DNA of 64,000 bases from Pelosinus fermentans JBW45 (GCF_000271665.2 NZ_CP010978.1:4060501-4124500); one strand, 5' to 3'; numbered from the stretch's first letter, positions 9,419 to 17,951 are shown. Made by a program: numbers and translations. Notes: generated by a model not told the origin, from the letters alone.

Positions 9419-10654
9419 TTACACCTCAGTGTTGTTGACTGCAGAAGAACTAATATTACCTATGTTTTTATTATCTGAACGCAAGCTGAATAAGCCGAAT
9501 AAGGTAAAACTCCCAACGACCACACCAAGAAAAAGATATGTGGGGGGAAAGCCAATACTATCATAAAGAGATCCAACAATCGGAGAAAGTATAGCCGCAC
9601 CAACTTGATTAGAAAGTTGAAAGCCAACAAGATACATCACGGATGAAAGACGATTATCGAAATTTTTGGCTAAATATTTAAATACAGCAACTAACAGGAT
9701 AGAAAGTTCAATTGCATGCAACAACTTAATTGCGGAAATACCATAAGTATTTGTTACTATACCAGATCCAAGCATTCGAAAAGTCATAATTGTTGCTGCC
9801 AGAACCAAACCCTTTTTTGCACCGATTTTATTAACAATCCACGGTGCTATACACATACCACCAGCCTCTAAAAATACCTGAAACGAATTTAGATAGCCAA
9901 AAGCAGAATTGCCTTCGGCTTCAGTTGGAAATAACGATGCATAATAAATTGGGAATTGCTGATCAAATACACTATAAACACAAGCAGAACCAAGAATAAA
10001 TACCATAAAGCTCCATACATCTTTGCTCTTAAAAAGTTGTCGTACGTCCTTCAATGAAATGTTATTTTGCTTAGCAACTTCAACATCTGCTTCATCAAGT
10101 TTTACATTCATCAATACAATAAACATAACAGCCGAGCCTACCGATGCAAACCAAAAAATAATATTGGGATTTATATTAAACGCGATACCTGCAAAAAAAA
10201 TACCAACTGCCGCCCCCAGTGAGCCCCACATACGAGCACGTCCAAATTCAAAATTATATCTACGTCCAACTTTTTCAATAAACGATTCGACAACTGCACA
10301 ACCGGCTAAAAACACCAATGCCATAAAAATTGCCCCTACAACAACTCCTGCTGAAAAAAAAGATGTAAGTAACGGCCCATAAACAAAAATGAAAAACGGG
10401 CCAGTAAGTGATACCATCCCTGTAATAAAATACAGCAATGTTTTTTTCAAACCAATCCGATCAGAAATATATCCATAACAAGGTTGCATCATCATTGTAA
10501 AAATAGCATTTACTGAATAAATTGTACCAATTTCCGTTCCCGAAAGATGAAGTATCTGTTTAAACCATATTGGCATAAAAGCAAAAAATACTAACCAACA
10601 AAAGAAAAATGCAAAGAAGAACGCACTCAGCTTCCAATATAATGAATTTTTCAT
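9419..10654 (-). CDS. LacY/CscB-type oligosaccharide:H+ symporter (MFS)
   Basis: A 411-aa protein with about 12 membrane helices in the oligosaccharide:H+ symporter family of the major facilitator superfamily, to which LacY and sucrose permease CscB belong. The inter-helix loop GYISDRIGLKK between helices 2 and 3 is the MFS signature. I start it at 10654, where GGAGG stands five bases upstream; an in-frame ATG at 10666 overlaps that RBS. Placed between cytoplasmic sucrose hydrolase and secreted levanase, it most likely imports sucrose or short fructo-oligosaccharides without phosphorylation. That fits an intracellular GH32 acting on the free sugar. Confidence 0.85.
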   Translation of the reverse strand: MKNSLYWKLSAFFFAFFFCWLVFFAFMPIWFKQILHLSGTEIGTIYSVNAIFTMMMQPCYGYISDRIGLKKTLLYFITGMVSLTGPFFIFVYGPLLTSFFSAGVVVGAIFMALVFLAGCAVVESFIEKVGRRYNFEFGRARMWGSLGAAVGIFFAGIAFNINPNIIFWFASVGSAVMFIVLMNVKLDEADVEVAKQNNISLKDVRQLFKSKDVWSFMVFILGSACVYSVFDQQFPIYYASLFPTEAEGNSAFGYLNSFQVFLEAGGMCIAPWIVNKIGAKKGLVLAATIMTFRMLGSGIVTNTYGISAIKLLHAIELSILLVAVFKYLAKNFDNRLSSVMYLVGFQLSNQVGAAILSPIVGSLYDSIGFPPTYLFLGVVVGSFTLFGLFSLRSDNKNIGNISSSAVNNTEV

Positions 10655-10693
10655 AATAACCTCCATTTAGTCGCTATCGTATTGTTAAGTTAA

Positions 10694-10903
10694 ATGAAAA
10701 TTGAGGCATCGAGTCTTTCAATGGTACAATGTTTCTGCAGCAAAACACACCAATCGAAAGGACGATTCCTCATGCAGAAAATTTCATCCGTTATATGCCC
10801 GAAATGCAACAATTTTCACTACTTTCATAAGTCCGGCAAAGATAAATTCGGTAATCAAAAATATCTTTACTTTACATGTACTCACCAATGTTTAACTGCC
10901 TGA
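10694..10903 (+). mobile_element. insertion-sequence remnant, 5' end of a transposase
   Basis: On the strand opposite to its neighbours, a frame from the ATG at 10771 reads ICPKCNNFHYFHKSGKDKFGNQKY. This is the N-terminal zinc-ribbon that starts many DDE transposases, with the usual K-D-x-x-GNQKY spacing. It has AAAGGA upstream. The frame stops after about 44 residues at the 3' end of the sucrose hydrolase gene, so the catalytic domain is gone. The exact IS family is not determined. Confidence 0.55.
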
Positions 10904-12385
10904 TAATGAATAAAAGGCTACTTGAGTCAATCGTAATTTTCCTCCCCCTGGGGAAAATATAATCCCAGATGATTCTTTATTTGGATAAATTCGTGCCGAT
11001 AATACTGCCGCACCATCATTTAAAAAAATCTCAATGGAAGATTTATCTATAAAAATCCTTAATTTAAGACAATTATTCTGAAGTCCTATCTTTATCTCAC
11101 GTTGCCCTTTAGGCCCCTTTCCTGCACAATTGCGATCTAAACTAAATATCTGCTTTCTTTTGTCATAAGACAATACCGTCTCTTCCTCCGAAGAACATCT
11201 GAGATTAATCTGCATCGACTCCGTTTCTGAAAGATCCATTACCGTCAGCAATTCACCAAATTCTCCTGAAATCCCATCTAGAGAGTCTGCCTCGTAAAGC
11301 TCTATATTCTCATACACTCTACTTTGCTCTCGCAATTTTTCCAGTTCTTGTATTGGACAAATTTTTAATTTTCCGTTTTCCATATGCAATTCTCGTGGAA
11401 TCGTCATTATGCCAGCCCAACCATCTTCTTGTTCTGGCATTTCACTTTCCCACATAGCTAACCAACCAATCATAATACACCGACCATCAGGTGCTTGAAT
11501 AACTTGTGGCGCATAAAAATCAAAACCATAATCCAATAATTCAAAAGCACCATGATGAAATATACCATTTTCATAATCAAGCTTTCCTAGCATATAGCCC
11601 GACTGATGATGATTCAAAAATTTTTTATCCTCCGGTTCAATGCCTTGTGGTGAAAATATGAATACTTCTTGCCCATCAACCTCAACAAAGTTCGGACATT
11701 CCCACATATATCCCTCATTACCACTGCAACTTGCCATAATACTCTTAAAAGTCCACTGTTCTAAATCAGTTGACTCAAACAATAATACTTGTCCTCTTTC
11801 TTTTGAGTTCTGTGCACCGATAACAGTATAATAATGTTCATCATGCTGCCACATTTTAGGATCTCGAAAATGTCCTTTATGAATGTTATCACCGTTAGGA
11901 CAATGTATTACCGGATTTCGAGCTATTTTTTCAAAAGTTATACCATCATAACTTATTGCCAAGCATTGTGATTCAATGCGATCAACCTCTATCTTCTCAT
12001 CTAGAGGTAAATTAACATGCCCAGTATAAAGTAAATATAATTTTCCATCTTTAGATATTGCGCTACCGCTAAAGCAGCCATCTTTATCATATTCATCTAC
12101 GGGTGCCAAAGCCACACGCACATTTTTCCAATGAACAAGATCTTCGCTTATCACATGCCCCCAATACATCGGCCCCCATTGTGCCGAATACGGATGATAT
12201 TGATAAAATAAATGATATTTTCCAGCAAAGAAACAAAAACCATTTGGATCGTTTATCCACCCCGTTGGAGCTGCTATATGATATACAGGATACCATCTTG
12301 ACTTTGTAGAATGTTCACCCTTTTTTTTGATAAAATCCATAGCATGATCAATTGCTTTCTGCTGCTTATCTAATTTTTTTTCCAT
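10892..12385 (-). CDS. scrB: cytoplasmic GH32 sucrose/sucrose-6-phosphate hydrolase
   Basis: A 497-aa beta-fructofuranosidase without a signal peptide, so it acts in the cytoplasm. It has WINDPNG (nucleophile), FRDPKMW (stabiliser) and WECPN (acid/base), followed by the beta-sandwich with SIEIFLNDGAA. It is the first gene after the operator-bearing promoter at 12458-12511. The partner transporter is an MFS symporter rather than a PTS, so the substrate is probably unphosphorylated sucrose or fructo-oligosaccharide, although the ScrB family also takes sucrose-6-phosphate. The RBS GGAGG lies seven bases before the ATG. Confidence 0.9.
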   Translation of the reverse strand: MEKKLDKQQKAIDHAMDFIKKKGEHSTKSRWYPVYHIAAPTGWINDPNGFCFFAGKYHLFYQYHPYSAQWGPMYWGHVISEDLVHWKNVRVALAPVDEYDKDGCFSGSAISKDGKLYLLYTGHVNLPLDEKIEVDRIESQCLAISYDGITFEKIARNPVIHCPNGDNIHKGHFRDPKMWQHDEHYYTVIGAQNSKERGQVLLFESTDLEQWTFKSIMASCSGNEGYMWECPNFVEVDGQEVFIFSPQGIEPEDKKFLNHHQSGYMLGKLDYENGIFHHGAFELLDYGFDFYAPQVIQAPDGRCIMIGWLAMWESEMPEQEDGWAGIMTIPRELHMENGKLKICPIQELEKLREQSRVYENIELYEADSLDGISGEFGELLTVMDLSETESMQINLRCSSEEETVLSYDKRKQIFSLDRNCAGKGPKGQREIKIGLQNNCLKLRIFIDKSSIEIFLNDGAAVLSARIYPNKESSGIIFSPGGGKLRLTQVAFYSLSGS

Positions 12386-12406
12386 TATATTCCTCCTTAC
12401 GCACCA

Positions 12407-12429
12407 TTTATAAAACCGGTTCGATAAAT
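12407..12429. promoter_or_regulatory. LacI-family operator, copy 1
   Basis: A 23-bp sequence centred on AAAACCGGTTCGAT, with the palindromic core ACCGGT. It is identical to the copy at 12458-12480, 51 bp (about five helical turns) away. It lies in the 5' leader of the sucrose hydrolase gene. Confidence 0.75.
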
Positions 12430-12457
12430 TTTTAAAAAATTAAAACCATTTTATTGC

Positions 12458-12480
12458 TTTATAAAACCGGTTCGATAAAT
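12458..12480. promoter_or_regulatory. LacI-family operator, copy 2
   Basis: Identical to the copy at 12407-12429. It begins directly downstream of the -10 element at 12483-12488, so bound repressor would cover the transcription start. The divergent-looking 94 bp up to the lacI-type gene hold no third copy that I can see. Confidence 0.78.
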
Positions 12481-12482
12481 AA

Positions 12483-12511
12483 AGAATATTATACTATAAT
12501 AAATTTGTCAA
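12483..12511 (-). promoter_or_regulatory. sigma-A promoter of the fructan operon
   Basis: On the minus strand, TTGACA (12506-12511) and TATTCT (12483-12488) are separated by exactly 17 bp. It drives the gene at 10892-12385 and perhaps the whole block down to 4564. The operator at 12458-12480 follows at once. Confidence 0.75.
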
Positions 12512-12574
12512 CAGTTTTTTCTGAATTCATTTGTTTATTGTAAATTTTCTGCTTATTGAAAAAATAAGAGATCC

Positions 12575-13549
12575 TCAACAGGTATCTCCTTCTTGAAGGG
12601 TAACAGGTAAAGCATATAGTTTTTCTCCCGGTCTTCCATTAACCCATGATGTAATTTTTTCTGCAGCCATATACGCTAAATGACCAATTGGCTGTACTAC
12701 AGCGGTAATTACCTGCTGCCCCATACGCGTTATATAAGTTCCATCATACGCTACCAATTTTAAGTTTTCCGGTACACGAATTCCCCTCTGCGCAGCTACT
12801 CGCATGCAACTGCATATAGCTAAGTCTGGTCCAAAAATACCATCAACGTCCGGGTATTTATTAAAAAGTTGCTCCGCTGTCTGTAAAAAATCAATGGGGT
12901 CAAAAGCATTCCAAGCCATCTCCAGCGTATCGACCCGCGTCCCCGCTTCCGTCAAAGTCTCAATGAAAGCTTCATGATGCGCATTAGCTGGTGTAAGAAC
13001 TTCACGCGCCCCCATGATTTGCACGATATGATGACACCGATGAGGCAAGAAAGCCTTTGCTGCAAGTCGACCACCACTTTGGTGATCCGCATGAACAATT
13101 GGTATATTTTCATTGATAAAACGGTCAAAGGCTACAATCGGATGACTCAATCCATCGTAAATGTCAAGTTCTAGCGAATGCGCTCCCATAATAATACCAT
13201 CCATAGTCTGACGTCGAAGCATATTAACAAAAGCATGTTCCGCATTAGCCTTCTGCACGGTCGAGCAAACCATTGTTTTATAGCCACGCCTATAGAGTTC
13301 TACCTCTACCTCGCGAATAAACGTTGCAAAAAATGGATGCGAAATTTCTGGTACAATTACCCCTATCATATTAGTACGATTTAGGGAAAGATTTCGAGCC
13401 ATTTCACTTGGCACATATGAAAGTTTTGCCACTGCTTCTTCGACTTTTTTCCGCGTTATTTCTGACACATAACCCTTATGGTTAAGCACTAATGATACTG
13501 TGCTCGGTGCCACTTTTGCCAACTTTGCAACATCCTTTATACTAGTCAT
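12575..13549 (-). CDS. LacI-family transcriptional repressor of the fructan locus
   Basis: This 324-aa regulator has an N-terminal LacI helix-turn-helix (IKDVAKLAKVAPSTVSLVLN, then the hinge-helix region LSYVPSEMARNL) and a periplasmic-binding-protein-like sugar domain (from about residue 60, NMIGVIVPEISHPFF). It lies upstream of the sucrose hydrolase on the same strand, and the two identical palindromes at 12407 and 12458 are its probable operators. The effector is probably sucrose, fructose or a phosphate of these. The C-terminus (LQEGDTC) is a little shorter than in longer family members but the fold appears complete. Confidence 0.9.
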   Translation of the reverse strand: MTSIKDVAKLAKVAPSTVSLVLNHKGYVSEITRKKVEEAVAKLSYVPSEMARNLSLNRTNMIGVIVPEISHPFFATFIREVEVELYRRGYKTMVCSTVQKANAEHAFVNMLRRQTMDGIIMGAHSLELDIYDGLSHPIVAFDRFINENIPIVHADHQSGGRLAAKAFLPHRCHHIVQIMGAREVLTPANAHHEAFIETLTEAGTRVDTLEMAWNAFDPIDFLQTAEQLFNKYPDVDGIFGPDLAICSCMRVAAQRGIRVPENLKLVAYDGTYITRMGQQVITAVVQPIGHLAYMAAEKITSWVNGRPGEKLYALPVTLQEGDTC

Positions 13550-13572
13550 ATATTATATCCTCTTTACCATCC

Positions 13573-13597
13573 TTAAGTGTAAACCTATCGCACTTAA
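13573..13597. promoter_or_regulatory. inverted repeat upstream of the lacI-type gene
   Basis: TTAAGTG (13573-13579) and CACTTAA (13591-13597) are perfect 7-bp arms around an 11-bp spacer, between a TATAAT-like box and the start of the regulator. It differs from the ACCGGT operators, so a different protein would bind, if any. Confidence 0.3.
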
Positions 13598-13879
13598 CTT
13601 ATTTACATATCTTATATCTTATATTATACCCAATCTACAAAATCAAGAAACTATTTATTTTCCTCTTACTAATCTATTCAACAATATCCATAATACTACT
13701 ATATCGTGCATCACAGTAATCCTGATCGATTTTTATCTATTAACATTGTTACATAATAAATAATTAACTTTCTAGCTAATTCTGTCAAACTCCTTGTGCA
13801 TAACCACCATTTTTGCTATTTTAAGCAAATTATTAGGTAGATTTAGCCGATACCTTTCAAAAAAGCACATTTCTATGAC

Positions 13880-14105
13880 TGCGGGTTGGTGGCATACCTT
13901 ACCAAATGGAGTGACAGTGATACCCTGATGAACGGTGCCATGAGTGTGCGATTCTTGAGAATTTTTTGGTATCTGAGATTGTCAAGAGCTATCAGAATTG
14001 CGGCTGGGAACCTATATTTATTACTATCGGAATAAAGATACTAAGGAAATTGACATTCTACTTTCGAATAAGACAAACTCAGCCAACTATTTATCAATCT
14101 TCTGA
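13880..14105 (+). pseudogene. decayed 3' fragment of a DUF4143 AAA-type ATPase
   Basis: Three frames read in turn give a DUF4143 C-terminus: GLVAYLTKWSDSDTLMNGAMS, then ENFLVSEIVKSYQNCGWEP, then YYYRNKDTKEIDILL. The pattern VSEI-KSY followed by YYYR-KD-EID-LL is the family hallmark. Two frameshifts (near 13950 and near 14020) and the missing ATPase half make it a dead remnant. No complete copy lies elsewhere in the window. Confidence 0.7.
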
Positions 14106-14270
14106 CGCTTTCCCTGTAAGATGTTCAATGGTCATTTCTAAAGCAGTTAGCTTTGAGAGGTATCCAGCGATAACTGAATCAACTACATCCAAGCGTTGGG
14201 GAATTTTTTTTTCACAAAGCAGGCGTGAAGCGCGAGTTATGTCCATTGGATCTTGCAGTATACGTACCGT
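14094..14270 (-). pseudogene. decayed unrecognised ORF downstream of adaA
   Basis: Reading from 14270 gives RILQDPMDITRASRLLCEKK. A one-base shift at an A8 run then gives IPQRLDVVDSVIAGYLSKL and ends TIEHLTGKASED-stop at 14094. The text is protein-like across the shift, so this is probably a gene remnant broken in a homopolymer. I do not recognise the family. It overlaps the end of the DUF4143 fragment on the other strand. Confidence 0.35.
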
Positions 14271-14837
14271 TCATCCCTTATCAGTACTGCTTTGTTTTCG
14301 ATATTCCTTAGGGGGTAATCCGACTTGCTTTTTAAAAAATTCATAAAAAGTAGAAAGGCTTCCAAATCCGCATAACAATGCAATGTTTACTATAGTTAAC
14401 TCCGTATTGACAAGCATCTGCTTTGCCTTTTCCACCCGCAGCCGATTAATGTATTCTACAGGTGTCATCTGAAATTGCTGGCGAAACAAATGGATAAAAT
14501 GATTTTGACTGACTCCTAGTTCTTTAATTTCGGCAGTAAGCCTGCCGCCATCAGCAAAATGCGTATCAAAAATATGTTTGGCTTTTTCAATTATATCCAG
14601 CATAGGTCGAAACTCAGTCAAATCCGGCCGGCATCTTTTGCAAGGCCGCAATCCGTAAGCATAGGCTTCTTTGATTTCATCAAAGAATTCAACATTATTT
14701 CGCTTTGGTTCTTTCGATTTACACGATGGTCGGCAAAAGATACCTGTTGTTTTCACACCATAGAAGAACATGCCATCATAGGAATGGTCACAATGAACGA
14801 CAGCCTTCCACTTTTCATCTTTAGTTAGTGCTGTCAT
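14271..14837 (-). CDS. adaA: AdaA-type methylphosphotriester-sensing transcriptional activator
   Basis: A 188-aa protein with the N-terminal Ada zinc domain (residues about 10-75: the four-Cys set FCRPSC and PCKRC) followed by an AraC-type double helix-turn-helix (residues about 85-180, LTAEIKELGVSQNHFIHLFRQQF and NIALLCGFGSLSTFYEFFKK). In this family the first zinc-ligand Cys accepts methyl groups from DNA phosphotriesters, which turns the protein into an activator. There is no methylguanine methyltransferase domain, as in Bacillus AdaA. It is divergent from an AlkD-like glycosylase gene, its probable target. Confidence 0.88.
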   Translation of the reverse strand: MTALTKDEKWKAVVHCDHSYDGMFFYGVKTTGIFCRPSCKSKEPKRNNVEFFDEIKEAYAYGLRPCKRCRPDLTEFRPMLDIIEKAKHIFDTHFADGGRLTAEIKELGVSQNHFIHLFRQQFQMTPVEYINRLRVEKAKQMLVNTELTIVNIALLCGFGSLSTFYEFFKKQVGLPPKEYRKQSSTDKG

Positions 14838-15036
14838 ATCGTTACCCCCACCGTTTATTTTTCATAACTTACTCTTTTATTATATCAAAAATACCCTTCC
14901 AGTCTTACGGTATTTCACTTTGTAATTTTAGGCACATTCACACCAAGGATATCAATATGATAAAATGAGCCGGCAGCTATAGAAAATTTGTCATCTACGA
15001 TTTTCATCGAACGCTTAAGTTGAAAAAGGAGAATGT

Positions 15037-15720
15037 ATGGAGAAAACGATAAGAGAGCGTATTTGCAGTCTGACAGATGACGAATATCGGCAGTTTCAAA
15101 GCAAGCTGGTACCAGGTGCAGACAATATTCTGGGGGTACGTCTTCCAAGTTTGCGAAAACTTGCAAAAGAGCTTGCCAAGGAAGACTGGCGCAATACGAT
15201 AGCAGTGATGCAGGACGAGTATTACGAGGAAGTTATGCTGCAAGGCTTGATCATCGGCTATGCAAAGGCGAATATCGAGGAAATCTTGCATTATATTGCC
15301 GCTTTTGTGCCAAAAATCAACAACTGGGCAGTATGTGACTGGTGCTGCGGCAGCTTTAAACTCACCAAGAACCATCTGGCAAGGGTTTGGGATTTTCTGC
15401 GACCCTATCTGCTGTCGCAAAAAGAATATGAGCTGCGATTCGGCATCGTGATGCTGCTGACTTTTTACATAGAAGATGCGTACATCGATCGGGTTCTGCT
15501 GCTTTTGAATACTGTAAAGCATGAGGGTTATTACGTTAAAATGGCAGTAGCCTGGGCCCTATCCATCTGTTTTGTCAGTTATCCTGAAAAGACTATGACC
15601 TACTTAAATAAAAATACGCTGGATGGCTTTACCTACAACAAAACGCTGCAAAAAATCACCGAATCCTTCCGTGTGAGCAAAGAAACAAAGATCATTATAC
15701 GCAAAATGAAACGCGGCTAA
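15037..15720 (+). CDS. AlkD-family DNA alkylation repair protein
   Basis: A 227-aa all-helical HEAT-repeat protein of the DNA alkylation repair family, which excises positively charged alkylated bases (3-methyladenine, 7-methylguanine). Family features seen are GVRLPSLRKLAKEL near residue 35 and NNWAVCDWCCGSFK near residue 95, where AlkD has its catalytic WD pair. AAGGAGAATGT precedes the ATG. It is divergently arranged with adaA, giving a compact adaptive-response pair. The intergenic region (14838-15036) should hold the Ada-controlled promoter, but I could not define a box. Confidence 0.85.
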   Translation: MEKTIRERICSLTDDEYRQFQSKLVPGADNILGVRLPSLRKLAKELAKEDWRNTIAVMQDEYYEEVMLQGLIIGYAKANIEEILHYIAAFVPKINNWAVCDWCCGSFKLTKNHLARVWDFLRPYLLSQKEYELRFGIVMLLTFYIEDAYIDRVLLLLNTVKHEGYYVKMAVAWALSICFVSYPEKTMTYLNKNTLDGFTYNKTLQKITESFRVSKETKIIIRKMKRG

Positions 15721-15754
15721 GAACACTGCGCGTTCTTTAAAACATGGCCGTTTC

Positions 15755-15765
15755 GAACCACAAAG
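15755..15765. repeat. dispersed repeat motif GAACCACAAAG
   Basis: The 11-mer GAACCACAAAG occurs here and again at 18020-18030, with its inverted form at 18079-18089. All are intergenic. It resembles the CCACAGAG-type extragenic elements scattered in many bacterial genomes. Confidence 0.4.
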
Positions 15766-15820
15766 CATTCCTGGTGTGTTCAGTGTTCCCTTTAAGAAAC
15801 TTACACTTTCTAGGCTTATA

Positions 15821-15857
15821 AAAATAAGCATTGCTCCATATGAGTAATGCTTATTTT
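15821..15857. terminator. bidirectional terminator
   Basis: AAAATAAGCATT (15821-15832) and AATGCTTATTTT (15846-15857) form a perfect 12-bp stem with a 13-nt loop and A/T-rich flanks. It separates the plus-strand alkD-like gene from the convergent phosphohexomutase gene. Confidence 0.8.
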
Positions 15858-15890
15858 AAACTTATTCAATTTGGTTTATGAAAGCTGCAT

Positions 15891-17396
15891 TTAGTCTAAC
15901 TTTAACGCATCATAGCCCTTTAAAATTGGTTTTAATATACCTAACATACTTTTTATCCCGCCCTCGGCGTCAGACTCAATATTCAGCACTAACAGGGGTT
16001 CATGCAAGGATATTCGCAGCATAAACCATCCATTACCTCTGAATTCATCAGCCGCTACTCGTATGCCATCATAATTCTCAGCAACGAGATTCCATCCTTG
16101 TATTTCCTGTACCTGTTTTTCTATATCTTCTAGAATAGCAGTTCCACATGCCCGAAATTCCTTATCCAGAATCGGAATTCTAACTTCATCACTCTCATAA
16201 GGCATCTGTAAGGTTTCGATAACACTCTGTATCTCTTTGTTATCCTGACGTAATATTGCCATTTTGATTAGTATCTTGGCAATCAGATAGGCACCATCAT
16301 CCAAGAAATAATTTTCCTTGCAGGCAGCATGACCGGAAGTTTCAATCGCCAAATGGCAGGCTTCTCCTGCGGCATTGAGCCGTTTTGCTTCGTTTATCAC
16401 GTTCTTATAACCCCGTTTAAAGCGTCGCTGTCTCCCCCCTTGCTCCTCAATAAACTTACGTAAGCCAGTAGAGGTGATAGAATCCGTAACGATCACCGAT
16501 TGAGGATGCTCGGCCAGAACAATAACAGAGAGCAAAGCGATCAGAGCATTGCGATTGATTTCCACACCATTACTGCTGACAATGGCAGCTCGATCCACAT
16601 CGGCATCAAAGATAATCCCCAAATCTGCCTTAGTGCCGAGCACTGCCGCTTTCAGTGAATCCATGGCAGCCTGATTTTCAGGATTGGGAGAATGATTGGG
16701 AAAGGTTCCATCCGGTTCTAGAAACTGACTTCCCATCGTATCCGCTCCTAATGGCTCCAAAACCTTTGCCGCGAAGAACCCTCCCGCACCATTGCCAGCA
16801 TCGACAATAATATGACAGCCTTGCAAAGGCTTTTCATAATTCTGCTGAGAGTTAACCCCCTTGCGAATCGTATGTACTAACAACTCGGAATACTCCGCAA
16901 TCAAATCCTTCTCATAGACAACGCCCTTACGCTCACTACAAATAGAATCAGCTTGTGATGCATTCTCTAAAATGGCTGCGATATCTTCCTTTTCACAACC
17001 GCCCTCTTTGGTAAATAACTTTAGACCATTATGATAAAAGGGAAGATGACTGGCTGTTATCATGACTGCCCCATCACATTGGTAGTTGTCTAAAATAGTT
17101 GTCATAAACATGGCTGGTGTTGTACTCATACCACAATCATAGACATCACAGCCTAATTCAGCTAACCTTTCAATCAAAGCCGTTTTTAATTCCGGACCTG
17201 ACAACCTTGAATCCATACCAATGGCAATCTTGCAGCTGGCTGCCTGTATGTTCTTTACCTCCAGCAGCCATTGTCTAAACCCAGAGCCAATCGCCCTTAC
17301 CATCGTTGATGTAAGAGTCACTGCATTCTCTGGTGTTGCAATAGCAATCCCTCGTATATCCGTGCCATTTTGCAGCCGTTTCCAATTCTCCATCAT
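15891..17396 (-). CDS. phosphomannomutase/phosphoglucomutase family enzyme
   Basis: A ~501-aa alpha-D-phosphohexomutase that interconverts hexose 1- and 6-phosphates. The phosphoserine loop ITASHLP, the metal-binding loop FDADVDR, and the sugar-recognition loop ETSGHAACKENYFLDDGAY are all present in order. The metal loop reads DADVDR where most members have DGDxDR, a minor known type of variation. I start it at the ATG at 17396, after AGGTAGG; a GTG at 17405 would add three residues. It begins ten bases after gmhB ends, so the two are almost certainly co-transcribed and probably make activated sugars for the envelope. Confidence 0.85.
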   Translation of the reverse strand: MMENWKRLQNGTDIRGIAIATPENAVTLTSTMVRAIGSGFRQWLLEVKNIQAASCKIAIGMDSRLSGPELKTALIERLAELGCDVYDCGMSTTPAMFMTTILDNYQCDGAVMITASHLPFYHNGLKLFTKEGGCEKEDIAAILENASQADSICSERKGVVYEKDLIAEYSELLVHTIRKGVNSQQNYEKPLQGCHIIVDAGNGAGGFFAAKVLEPLGADTMGSQFLEPDGTFPNHSPNPENQAAMDSLKAAVLGTKADLGIIFDADVDRAAIVSSNGVEINRNALIALLSVIVLAEHPQSVIVTDSITSTGLRKFIEEQGGRQRRFKRGYKNVINEAKRLNAAGEACHLAIETSGHAACKENYFLDDGAYLIAKILIKMAILRQDNKEIQSVIETLQMPYESDEVRIPILDKEFRACGTAILEDIEKQVQEIQGWNLVAENYDGIRVAADEFRGNGWFMLRISLHEPLLVLNIESDAEGGIKSMLGILKPILKGYDALKLD

Positions 17397-17405
17397 AATG
17401 AACAC

Positions 17406-17915
17406 CTACCTATTCTTCAAAATATCCTGAACAAAATCATATAAGTTGCCCTCGGAAAAGAGATATCCAGGTATGCCAGCGCCTTTGGCGGCATCAATAT
17501 CCCGCTGCCTATCGCCAATTAGAAAGGATGCAGTAAGATCAACGGGCCAATCCTGGCAAGCCTGCTCAATAAGTCCAGGGAAAGGCTTGCGGCACTTGCA
17601 TACTTTCGTATATTTTTCTGTGATCCCTTCCGGATGATGAGGACAGAAATAAAAAGAGTGAATGACACCACCGTGTTTTTCCAGTTCTCCCCCCATATAG
17701 CTATGAAGAGCATACACGTCTTTTTCCTCAAAAAATCCTCGGGCAATGCCGCTCTGATTGGTAACAACAAAAACAAAATAGCCCTGATCATTCAGCATTT
17801 TAATGGCATCTATCGCCCCAGGCATCCATTCAAACTCTTCTTGCTTATATAGATAGCCTCGATCAAGATTTAAGACACCATCACGATCAAAAAATATGGC
17901 TGGTCTTTTCTTCAT
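17406..17915 (-). CDS. gmhB: D-glycero-D-manno-heptose 1,7-bisphosphate 7- or 1-phosphatase, HAD-IIIA
   Basis: A 169-aa HAD phosphatase with FFDRDGVLN (catalytic Asp pair), VVTNQSGIARG (motif II) and LIGDRQRDIDAAKGAG (motif IV). The zinc site residues CPHHPEG and CKCRKP are typical of GmhB. It dephosphorylates heptose bisphosphate on the way to nucleotide-activated heptose for lipopolysaccharide or surface glycans, which agrees with an outer membrane. It is the first gene of a pair with the hexomutase. Upstream, a perfect 8-bp inverted repeat TTACTTAG/CTAAGTAA at 17952-17973 could be regulatory. Confidence 0.88.
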   Translation of the reverse strand: MKKRPAIFFDRDGVLNLDRGYLYKQEEFEWMPGAIDAIKMLNDQGYFVFVVTNQSGIARGFFEEKDVYALHSYMGGELEKHGGVIHSFYFCPHHPEGITEKYTKVCKCRKPFPGLIEQACQDWPVDLTASFLIGDRQRDIDAAKGAGIPGYLFSEGNLYDFVQDILKNR

Positions 17916-17951
17916 GTCCTCGCTCTCCCATCCAGAAATATCTTAAAATTA

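Noticed and set aside
12407-12480. Riboswitch or attenuator in the sucrose hydrolase leader
   Set aside because: The repeated palindromes are identical DNA operators next to a LacI gene; no terminator/antiterminator fold is visible.
13966-14346. 126-aa plus-strand ORF
   Set aside because: Only its first ~20 residues match a known family (DUF4143); the rest is antisense to adaA and a decayed frame, so it is a chance extension of a pseudogene.
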